The translations under genes were made by a program, and so were the position numbers. Positions 34,901 to 45,950 of a stretch of 64,000 nucleotides of DNA are shown here, one piece after another. The stretch spans positions 124,001 to 188,000 of the forward strand of contig QJNS01000011.1 of assembly GCA_004154925.1 (NCBI GenBank), read 5' to 3'. The notes beneath the pieces were generated by a model. It was not told the DNA's origin and ran no database searches. It saw nothing but the letters and a program-made list of their open reading frames with translations. Position 1 is the stretch's first letter; the number at the start of each line of letters is the position of its first letter. Origin of the DNA: Monosporascus cannonballus (Eukaryota > Ascomycota > Sordariomycetes > Xylariales).

Positions 34901-37900
34901 ATTAAGATCAAAAAAAATACGAATGGAAAATAGCTTTTAAGACGAAATACGGACTATTTAAATATTTGGTTATATTAATAGAACTTATAAACGTACCAGC
35001 AACCTTTTAACAGATAATAAATTATGTATTACGAAAATACTTCGATATTTTCGTTATTTGCTATCTTAATAATATTTTCATTTTTTCGAAAACGGAAAAA
35101 ATATACGCAAAGTACGTTCATAAAGTTTTTTAAGCTTTATAGGACATAAAGTTATTTATTAATGCAGAAAAAGTTAATTCCATACATAAAAGATGGAATA
35201 TCTAAGATATATTATTACCCCAGAATATATTAAGATAAACCTCAAAAAATCGTTACAATTATAAAATAATAAACGCCAACGATAATTAAAAAGATATAAA
35301 TATTCCTTAAATTCGCTAATTATTACAGGAAATTTATTCGAAATTTTAGCAAAGTCGCCATATCTCTAACAAATTTTACGAAAAAAAAAGAATTTAAATA
35401 AACGCCAAATACGAAAAAAGCATTTCAGGATATTAAGGATATAATTATTAACGAGTTAATATTAATTATGTATAATTTAAACTACCCCGTTAAGCTAAAA
35501 ACCGATATTTCGAATTATATATTAAGCGCAATAATTAAATAATGAAATAATTAAGGCAAATTATATCTTATTGTATTTTTTTCGTATAAATTAAAAGGAA
35601 CCGAATTTAATTACGGTATTCCAAATAAAACATTTATGGTTATCGTTATGGTATTTCGGGAATTTAAGTACTTCTTAAAAAGAAATTTATATCAAATTAA
35701 GATTTATACGGATTATTAAAATCTTACCCGATTTACCATAACTAAAAAACTTATAAAACGATAATTAAAATATGCCAAAAAATTGGCGAATTTCGATTTC
35801 GTTATTATTTATAAGAAAAAAATTAAAAAACGGCAAAGCAAATATTTTAAACAAACGACCAAATTTCGAAAAAAATTGGTTAAAGTTAACTATATAATTT
35901 TCGATACTACTATAAAAGGATATTTACGCTTACGACAGATTGCGACAATTCGGGCAGTACCCAGCAATATATATCAAAAAATCCAATAATATAACGACAG
36001 TTTTCCAGAAAACTAAAAAACGGATAAAATACAAATATTAAAAAAATACCAAAAAGATTTAATACAAAAGATATACGAATATTAATTACATAAACATTTA
36101 AAGATCTATAAAACCTTAAAACGATTTTAACGTATATATTCTTTTCCTAAAACGAAATTAACAGTATAAAAAATTATACGGCAATATAATATTTACGCCA
36201 AAACAAAGGCTCGACGACATAAGCCATACGAAAAATTACAGCCATTATTAATTACAAAGCAACCATAGTATTTAGTTATATTCGACTTTATTACTAAACT
36301 TTTTATGTCAGAAAATCCAGCTATAGAAATATATTACGACAGCATTTTCGTAATCGTCAATCGATTTACGAAATTTTCTTATTTCCTATTATATTATAAG
36401 AACATAAACGCCGAATAACTGGCATATATTTTTTTCAAACATATTTTTAATATATATAAAATACTTATAAAAATCGTATTAAATAAAGGATTAATATTTG
36501 CATTAAAGTTTTAACAAAACCTAATAATATAAATCGGCTTAAATTATAAGTTATTTAATATATTTAAACCATAAACAGATAAATAAATAAAACGAATAAA
36601 TCAAATTTTGAAAACTTATTTACGATATTATATTAATTATGAACAAAATAATTAAATTTAAAAATTATTAATCGCATAATTAATTTATAATACCAGCTAC
36701 CATAAAAATATTAAGATAATATTTACGATCGCAAATTTTGGTTTTATTTCAGAAATTTACAAAAAAATACGCGACGACAATTTAATTAATATTAAAATAA
36801 TCCTTACGTCAAAATAATTACGATAACTATATCAAAAGATAAAAATAAAACTAAAATTCGTACGAAATCAAATAAATAAATATTATAGCCAAAAAAAGTT
36901 AAAAAAATTAACTTTCGAAAAAGGGAAAATAATTTTCTTAATTACTAAAAATATTTAAATAAAACGATCGAGCAAAAAAAACTCGATTTCAAATATATTA
37001 ATCCATATAAAATCGCCAAGAAAAGCTCACAAAATAATTATTAATTAAAATTTCCATTAAAAGTTCAATTCTATTTAATTTTTTACGTTTTCATATTCGA
37101 ATTAACAGCAGATATAATTAAAATATATACGATATAAAACGATATGAAAGTAAAAAACGAATAAGTATATAAGGTAAAGAAAATCCTTAATATATGAAAA
37201 TAAAACGGATTTACCCAGTACTTAATTAAATAAAAAAAATACCCAAATTTCGAAAATACCTGGAAACCCGCCAAAAATCTTATTGGCGCTTAGCGCCTAT
37301 TAAAGAACTTTTACTAATAACGGCGGAACCACCCAAAATAATGGCATCTCAATTTACGAAATCCAAAAAGGGAAACCCTTGGTTTACCGCATTCCAATTA
37401 ATAACGTCCACCTTTTTTAAAACCTAAACCTCAATTACGGATTCCGATTTTAATTGCGCAAAATTATTGGAATTATTTAAGAATTAAAAAGTACGATTAA
37501 TAAGTTTTGCACCTTAAAATTAATAATGCTAGCGCTAACGACGTATATAAAAAAAATGCGTAAAAGCTTTAAATAAAGATTTTTCGGCCGTTAATTTTTC
37601 TTTTTTTAATCTTTTCGATTTTGCAATATAACGATTAATTATAAAAATAAGAATTTTTATTCCGTTATACGAACAACCTTGACGGACATATTTTTTATAA
37701 CGAGAAACTCTATTTATCATTTAGTAATTAAACTACCGAACAAAATAAAAAAAATAAGGTATCGCATCAAAATTTTCGAATTTAATTAAATTAGCCAAAG
37801 CAAGTCGCTATTCGGATTTACGAAAACGACGTTTGGATATACCGGAAGACATATTAAAGGTATACAGAAAAAACTTACCAGAAAAAAAAATCTTAGGGAT

Positions 37901-37924
37901 AAGATTTTGGGAAAGGGGAGATCG

Positions 37925-38323
37925 TGTTACGACCTAACAAGTTATGGCCTCCAGAAACGGTCGCAATAGAAAGGTTAAGAAAAATTATGTGGATTAAGTT
38001 ACGTAATAGATCATTAATTTATTGGTAATAAGCCAATAAGCCGGATTACCAACTTATAGGTGGTAAACCGATAAACCGGATTACTAATTTATTATTAATA
38101 ATCCAGCTAACAGAATAAGGATATATATATTTATTAATTTTATAATTTAAATAATTATAGCTTATAATACTTATTAATATTAATCGTTTATAATAAAGTA
38201 TTTCCGGTATTAAGAGATGTAATACGTTATTATATTTATTGCTCAGATTCCCACGATACTCCTGCTAACTTAAACCCGTCGACTTAAGGTTTAATAGTTG
38301 GTTAAACCCCATAGCTCGTCACA
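37925..38323 (+). repeat. 3' LTR of element 1
   Basis: Begins TGTTACGACCTAACAAG and ends CCATAGCTCGTCACA. It has the same length as the 5' LTR (399 bp). Here the first part is AT-rich and the last 80 bp are preserved, the mirror image of the 5' LTR. Confidence 0.95.
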
Positions 38324-38699
38324 GTCGTCCATACATCCATACATGGCGCCAAGCGTAGCTGCTACTTTGTAGAACTCTAGGTACACTCAACCCACTGTCG
38401 TATTGTGGGAGAAGCCCGGGGTATATGGAGCTCCTGGGCTGGGTATCACCTGTTGTGGCTTGTATTGATTTATCTAACTGCGAAGGAATTAACTTGGAAT
38501 CAAAATAAGAAGATTCATATTCTATCAGAACCAATAAATAAAATAATTATAAAATAATTAATATTTATAAAGCAGAAAATAAAATTTAATTTATTAATAT
38601 TTTCCGTTTTAATATCGATATTTAAATAATTTACGTTCGCAAATATTTATTATAAAACAAATATAATATTTAAACGTACGCGAAATTATAATAAAATAT
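38324..38699. other. Host DNA between the two gypsy elements
   Basis: Begins with the right-hand GTCGT of element 1. 38329-38530 is normal-composition DNA with no motif I recognise. From about 38535 it switches sharply to AT-rich sequence that forms the landing site of element 2, including its left-hand AATAT at 38695-38699. Confidence 0.6.
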
Positions 38700-38905
38700 T
38701 GTGAAAATACAGCCCCTATAAGGATAAGGCTGGTAGCCGACCAGCTACCGATCAGCCACCGACCCACTTATTAATATAAATTCACCATCTGGCAACTAAT
38801 GGGAAACGCTAGATAAAAATAACCTAATATATTTATTTCTTAAAATCTGTTTTATAATTAATTAAAAATCACCTTACCTAATTTATAACTATCTATTATT
38901 TTACA
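38700..38905 (+). repeat. 5' LTR of element 2
   Basis: Begins TGTGAAAATACAGCCCC and ends TATTATTTTACA. The first 130 bp are well preserved (GGTAGCCGACCAGCTACCG) while the end is strongly AT-shifted. Confidence 0.93.
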
Positions 38906-41900
38906 ATTTTTTTATTTGTTATAAAAGATAATATAATAATTATTAAAAATAGAACTTATTAATTACAAAACGAACCTAAGTTATTAATCGAAAAAACCGC
39001 CGATCGGAACCTAACCGACGAACGATCGATCACGGTACGGGAATAGGCGAAAAAGCCTATAACGGAGCCCTAACGGGCAAAGGATTATGGTTTCCGAGAT
39101 CCTAAATCTCTTTATATATATAATAAGGATATATCCCGATAACCGTTAATTAAACGGTCGGAAAACGAATATAATATAATAAACGCGTTTCGGAATTTAA
39201 AATAAAAAAAGGTTAAACCTTTTAATAATAACCAGATTTCGGAAATTATTCGTTAATAAAATAAATAATATTCGGAATTATTACGATAATTAGCCGAATA
39301 ATAAATAATGGCATAAATTAAAAAAGTAAAATTTTATAAATTAATTATAATATCGTTATAAAAGCTTAAAGAAAATAAATAAATATCGTATTATAATTGC
39401 CCGAAATTTTCCGAACGCGTATTAATTAAAAAAAAATTAGATAAAAGTTATTACGGAAACTTACGCCGAAAAACTAAGGCGAAATATTTTTATTTATATC
39501 TAATAAGTTATAAGTTATATAAACGTTTTTATTATAAACGCTTAGTAATTATACCGTATTACGCTTAATTATTTTAATTACGAAAAAAAATTAAAAATAA
39601 AAAATTTATAGATTTTTATTAAGAAAAATTACGTAAATTTTAATTTTTTAAATAGGAAATATAAAAAATAATTTATAAAATTATAATAATAATCCGATTA
39701 ATTATTATTAAATTTTTATATTAAATAAAAATTCTTAATTTATAAAATAAAACTTATAAATATCTTTAATTAAGAAAACGATTAAAATAAAAAATATTTT
39801 ATTTTTAATTATTTTTACAAATTAATATTAAAATTACGAAATACTTTATTACGAAAAAATATTAAGTTAAAACAAATTAATAACGTAATAAATAAAATAA
39901 AATGTTATTAGAATATTTAAAAAAAGGCAAAAAAAACGATTATTTTCTGCTAAAGGTATTAATAAAAATAAACGATTTTATTTTAACGCTTTTAGAAAAA
40001 AAAATCCCTGAAGTAAATTAAAAACGCTGCATAAAAATAATAACGACCGTAAGCGTTTTTATATTCGGAAGGCAGATAATTGCCGATTTAATTCCGATCG
40101 TAATAAATCCGCATAATTTAATACTTTTAATTTTTATAAAAACTTATTTAAATATTATAACTATAAATAGTTAAGCCATAAAAACGTAAATTATAAATCC
40201 AAAAAAATACGAAAACCTTATTATTCCGGTTATACGGAAATAAATTTTTAAAGGTTATATAAAACGTTTTAATATATAATAATAAATTAAATTAATTTCT
40301 AAACGTAAACCCAAAAAAAAGCCGGAATAAATATATACGTTTAATCCACTTTAATTAATAATTATAAAACGGTTGAAATAAAACAGCCTTTTAAAAAAAG
40401 CATTTATTAAAAAATACGGAAAATATAATAATATAAATAAATATAAATACCGGAATATAAATAAATATTATAAATAAAAAATTAACGAAAAAAAATTAAT
40501 TTTTAATTAATTTTCGTAAATATTTTAGGCCTTATCGGCGTTAACGGCATATATATTAAATATTATAAAATTTACGAGATTTTTATTAACATAATAAATA
40601 ATAACGAAAATAAACAAAAATTTAAGTAAATATATTTTATAATATATCGTAATCGAAAAACGCTTAATTTTCTATTATTTAAACCTAGAATAAATAAATT
40701 AAAGATTTTATTAATTATAATTATATATTAATAATTATACGGATTATTATAAAAAATTAATAAATAAAAAATTATAAATTTAACGTTTTCCGGTAAATAA
40801 ATTTATACCGTTAACTTAATAAATTTAATCCTAAGGAAAACGTTTTTATTCGGCCTAATTTACCTTATTTCGGAAACTAAAAAAATATTCGAAAAATATA
40901 TCCGAAAAAAATCTAAAATTAGGCCGGATACGTTATTCGAAAACAAACGTAAAGGTATTAATATTATTTATGCCCAAAAAAAACGGCAGTTTTTAATTAT
41001 ACGTTAATTATAAAGGGTTAAATCAGGTAACGATAAAAAACCGATATTCTTTACTTTTAATTTTAAAAATAATAAATCGCCTAAAATTAATTAAAGTATT
41101 TTCGAAAATTAATTTTAAAAATATTTATTACCGTATTAAAATTAAAAAAAGCGATTAATGGAAAATTACTTTCTAAATATAATACGGGTAATTTAAATAT
41201 ATAATTGTATTATTTAGCCTTATTAACGTATTAATTACGTTTTAAGCCTATATACATAAGGTATTAATTAAATAATTAACTATATATATATATAATATAT
41301 TTAAATAATATAATTATTTATTCGGATAACAAAAGAAATATACGAAATATTTTTAATTAATTTACGAACGGTTATTATAATATTAATTATTTATTAAAAC
41401 GTCCAAATACAAATTTTTTAAATTTTTTTTTTAAAATTTGTAATTAATATTAATAATTTGGAAATAAACCGCTGATAGATCGATATTATTAAAACGTAAT
41501 TAAAATTAAAATTAATTTATAATATTTAAATATTTTTAGGATTTATAAATTTTTATCGGAAATTTATCGCTTATTATTTGCGTATTACCGAATTTATTAT
41601 TAAGCTTTTAAAAAGGGCGCAAGGCAAAAATAAAATAACAAAATTTAAGTAACCTGAAAAAATTAAAAAGATATTTTAAAATTTAAAAAATATTTTTTAA
41701 TCGGCGACCATTTTCCGATATTAAGATAATGCCAAAAATAGCAAGGTTAAAATAAATATTTCGATAAAAATTATATTAAAGATATTTTTATAAAAATACG
41801 GAAAATATTAACGTTTAATCGCATATTAGTTACGAAAATTAAATTTAATCGAAAAGTAATAAATTATAAAATAATAAAAATTATTAACAATTATAAAAAC

Positions 41901-44289
41901 CTTAAAATATTAATAATAATATCTTAAAGGTACGGAAAAAAGTTTTTTAATATTTATTAATTATATGGCGTTAAAAGATATAATACAGGCGCCGGCGCGT
42001 AACTTTAAGGAAAAATTAATCTGATAAATTTACCGCTTTACGTAATTTAATTTTAAGATCTAATATTAACTGGGGGTTATTAATCCGGCGGATAAATTAT
42101 TTAAATACCTGGATTATATATTAAGGGAAATCGCGTATAAAAACGTAATCCTTACGTTATTTAAGAAATTTGGATTTACGAATAATATATTAAAAAACGT
42201 ACGGAAAATAATTATAAATATATAATATGATTTAAAGCATTATAAAAAGGCAAAAGGCCTTATAAAAATAACGCAAAATTCGCTTATTATAAAATTTTCA
42301 AATAGATTTTAAGTAACGAAAATTTAAGTAATTACTATTTGCATAAAAAAAAGGAAAATTTTTGTTATACGATTGCAGGAAATTTTCGAAAGGAAAAAAA
42401 AACAAAAAACTATATATTTACTGAAATTATTATTTATAAATAATAATGCAAATATAAATTATAATAATAATATAATTAACGGTTAAATAATAATAATTGC
42501 AAATTATAATTATATTACGATCGAATTCCGAAATATTTAAAAAAAAAACGAAATTAATATTAAGGTTATTATTTATAATTAATACGTTTTACGTTCCTTA
42601 ACGAACAAACTGGCCAAAAACGAAATAATATTTTAGCCGAAAATTTCCCGATAATTTTACGATTATGTTTAAAAGTTATAAATTAAGGATTTAAATATTA
42701 TGGAATTAATATGGATAATTAAATACTAAGCCGGAATAAAAAAAGATATTTCCTGGATTTAAATAAGGTTTTATATTATTAAAATAAATTCGTAATCCCG
42801 TTATAAGGTATTTTACGGAAATAATTAAATAATTAATATCATAATAATTTAAAGATAAAATATATAGGATATATCCGTACGTTAAAATTAATAATTAAAA
42901 GGTTTTATTAAAAAAATATAATAAACGATATCCGAAAATATATCAAATAATATCCGAATTATTAAAATATAATAAAATTATGCTATAAACTATATAAATA
43001 ATTATAACCCTTATCGTTACCTAAATAATTTTTCTAAAAATTTTTATTAAATTTTATTACGAGATTTTCTAAAAGCTTAGGTTTAAATACGTTAAAATAC
43101 GATGTAATTCTGGTGATCGTCGACCGCTTTACGAAATTAAAATTATTTATTTTTACGGTTAAAATTTTAATTACAGCCGAATTAATCTAATTACTTTACG
43201 ATAAGGTTAAATATAAACTCGGTATGCCAGCCGGAATTATTAATAATAAAAATAAATTATTAACGAATTAATTTTAGGCAAAATTTTGCAAAAAGCGAAA
43301 AATAAAACGGCAAATATTAACTGTTTATTATCCGTAAACCGATAAACTAACGAAACGTATTTATTAAATTTTAAAATATTACTTCCGTAATTACGTTAAT
43401 AAATATTAAAATAATTAAATAAAATTATTACAAAATACGGAATTAGCATATAATAATATACGAAACGCGTTTATTAGCCGTTTTCCGTTTAAAGCTTTAT
43501 ATAAATATTATTTAAAAATAATAAAATATTTCTTATAAAGATTTAAAAAATAAATATAAGGAATTAAAAAACGTTTCGAAAAAATAACGGCTATGTATTA
43601 AATAATATACGAATATTAAAAAAAAATAACGGCAACCTAAAAAAATATTATAATTAACGTTACATATTTATAGAATTTGAATTAAAATAATAAATAAATT
43701 TATCGATTAAAAATTTTAAGTTTAAAAATAAAAAATTCGCATTTATTTATATCCGGGTTATAATTAAAAAACGAATAAATTCCCAGGTATATAAAGTAAT
43801 TTTTCTTATTAAATATTAACGGATATATAATATATTTCTAATATCCTTATTAAAACCGTAATATAACCGGAAACCAGGCGATATTTAGATAATATTACCA
43901 GACCTAATAAAAAATAAGAAAAATAAATAATAAAAAATATCGTTTATTACCGAAATAACCGAAAATAACGCAAATATCTAATTAAATAAAAAGATTAGCC
44001 CGCCAAATATAATACGTAAAAACCTCGAAAATACTTTAAATATGCGCTGAAAATATTATAACATTACGAAAAAAAATTAAATACATATATAAAAATAAAA
44101 CGACCCAAAAACCGTAAAGCAATAATAACCTGATCCGAAACTAATTACCTAATAATTACAAAAATTATAAAAAATAATTTTAAGTAAAATTAAATTATTA
44201 ATATTAAAATATTACTTAATTATATAATTATTTTTTAAACCTTTGGTAAATAATTACTTTATTATATATTAATTAAAAATTTATAAATA

Positions 44290-44640
44290 ATGCAAAAAGA
44301 ATTAAATTTTTATTTCAAAAACAAAATTTCGCACTTAATTATTAAACCTTATATTAATTAGACTTTAATAAAGGTATTAAAAAAGTTAATGTAAAAATAT
44401 TAAAAAATAATTAAAAAAATATACGACAATAAAAAGCGGGTACGTTTATTAAATTTATTAAACGTAATATCCGGAAAAAATTTAAAAATATTTTATTTTT
44501 TACAAAAAATAAGGCCTAAATAACCGGAATATAATTTGTTATTAATCGGAAATAAAGCGCCATCCTTAAAACGTTCAATATATTTAAATTTAATAATAAT
44601 TTCGCCAAACAAAACCGTTTTTTAATTATAATTATTAATA
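44290..44640 (+). pseudogene. Relic reading frame downstream of the element 2 integrase
   Basis: From an ATG at 44290 one frame reads as Lys/Leu/Ile-rich protein for about 115 codons, with interruptions only of the type RIP makes from Gln or Trp codons (for example AAT TAG ACT, ATG TAA AAA TAT TAA). Recognisable stretches include QKELNFYFKNKISHLIIKPY, NKKRVRLLNLLNVISGKNLK and PEYNLLLIGNKAPSLKRSIY. Neighbouring frames are not similarly open. I do not recognise the family; an extra ORF 3' of pol is one option, and the tail of a divergent integrase or chromodomain polyprotein another. Confidence 0.4.
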
Positions 44641-45744
44641 AGTATTAAAATTTTATTATAATATCGGAAAACGGGCGAAAAATATTCGTAAACAGAAAAT
44701 ATAACGGTATAACGGCTTTTAAAAATTGCCTTACTTATAAAAATACCTTAAAATTACGTTTAATAAAAAATTAATTGCGGAATAATAAAAAAAACCGTAA
44801 TACTTATAAAAAAAACTTAAATTTGCAAATTTATAAAACGGCATTAAAACTGAATTTCCGTAATTATAACGGATAATCGGAAATTAACTTCCGTTATATT
44901 AAAAAAACGATACTTTTTAATAATAACCGCATTAAAAGCAAACTTAACCTCGCGAAAAACGTCAAGTCGACGACCGACCGCAATTACGTCAGAACGTTCG
45001 TATCAAATACCCGCAATATAAGCTTTTTTAAATTCGTCGACTAATTCCTAATTATTAGTACCGAATTAAAAAATTATTTATGCGGTACCTTTAAAAACCA
45101 TTAAAATTTAAACGGAAATTAAATAGTAATATTAATAATATTAAGAATAATTATTTATCGTACGAAAAGTTTTATAATAATAATTAGTTATAACGTAATT
45201 TAAGGCGTTTAAAATTTAAACGTAAATCGTACAATCATTAAAATAATATTATATTACGTAAATATAATATGGCTTATTACCGTTCGTAATATAATTAATA
45301 TTTATTTTACTATCGGCGTTAAAAGGATAGCGTTTAAGAAAATTCTAGTTTTTTTTAATATTAAAATATTATGTTTTTTTGGAATTTCTTATAAAAAAAG
45401 ATATAACGAACGAAAATAATACACAGAACAAACGGAAAAAGCGAAATAAAAATAAAGAAAAACGGGAAACCTAACGAAACGCGTACGTAAAAAAATAGAA
45501 ATATGGGCGCGAGAAAAAAAGAAAAAAAGGTAAATAAGGTAAGGTTAAACCGGATTATAATAAGAAACTAGGCGGAACATAATTAATTACGTAATATAAT
45601 ACGTATTAATTATTATAATAATTATTTATAATATAATATAACGGTAAATTATTAACAAATATATGCAACCAAATTTACGAAATATATTATATTAAATTAA
45701 TAATAATACTGTTAAGGATTAATAATTTAAAAAAGGGAAATAAT

Positions 45745-45950
45745 TATGAAAAAACAGCCTTTATAAGGATAAAGCTGGTAGCCGACTAGTTACCGATCAG
45801 CCACCGACTTATTTATTAATATAAATCCACCATCTGGCAACTAATAGGTAATACCAGATGGAAGTAACTTAATATATTTATTTCTTGGAATCTGCTTTAC
45901 GACTGGTCGGAAATCATCTCACTTAGTTCACAGCTGTCCATTATCTTACA
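45745..45950 (+). repeat. 3' LTR of element 2
   Basis: Begins TATGAAAAAACAGCC (the original TG has become TA) and ends CATTATCTTACA. The distal 80 bp keep GC (TTTACGACTGGTCGGAAATC), whereas the same stretch of the 5' LTR is AT only. Confidence 0.93.

Larger units (their letters stand above)
31588..38323 (+). mobile_element. Complete RIP-inactivated Ty3/gypsy retrotransposon, element 1
   Basis: The element has 399-bp LTRs at 31588-31986 and 37925-38323 and is flanked by perfect GTCGT at 31583-31587 and 38324-38328. Relics in gag-pol order on the + strand are: an ATG near 32049 opening a gag-like frame; a CCHC zinc knuckle with two Cys changed to Tyr (KCFNYSKIGHKVYKY, about 32839-32884); reverse transcriptase with CYLNNIFIFS where the family has a YLDD-type site (about 35060); an RNase H end near 35783; and an integrase IFVIVNRFTKF (about 36340). 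Dozens of TAA/TAG stops and Asp-to-Asn changes are all C-to-T or G-to-A, with some single-base indels. A purine-rich GGGAAAGGGGAG tract precedes the 3' LTR. The gag-RT-RH-IN order identifies Ty3/gypsy. It is dead. Confidence 0.95.
38700..45950 (+). mobile_element. Complete RIP-inactivated Ty3/gypsy retrotransposon, element 2
   Basis: The LTRs are 206 bp (38700-38905 and 45745-45950), flanked by perfect AATAT at 38695-38699 and 45951-45955. + strand relics: a gag zinc knuckle (KYYNYK then SHKNVNYK, about 40145-40197), reverse transcriptase with YYRIKIKKSD, WKITF and FKYIIVLFSLINV pieces (about 41100-41250), and an integrase core ILVIVDRFTKLKLFIFT (about 43100). Stops are almost all TAA/TAG. 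A third, otherwise unexplained relic frame starts at ATG 44290, downstream of the integrase. A purine-rich AAAAAAGGGAAA tract precedes the 3' LTR. It differs from element 1 in LTR sequence and length, so it is a separate family. It is inserted into DNA that is AT-rich on both sides, so it is nested in older repetitive DNA. Confidence 0.93.

Noticed and set aside
35783..35989. A 68-codon frame in the AT-rich block
   Set aside because: It is a surviving piece of the element 1 RNase H region, not a separate gene.
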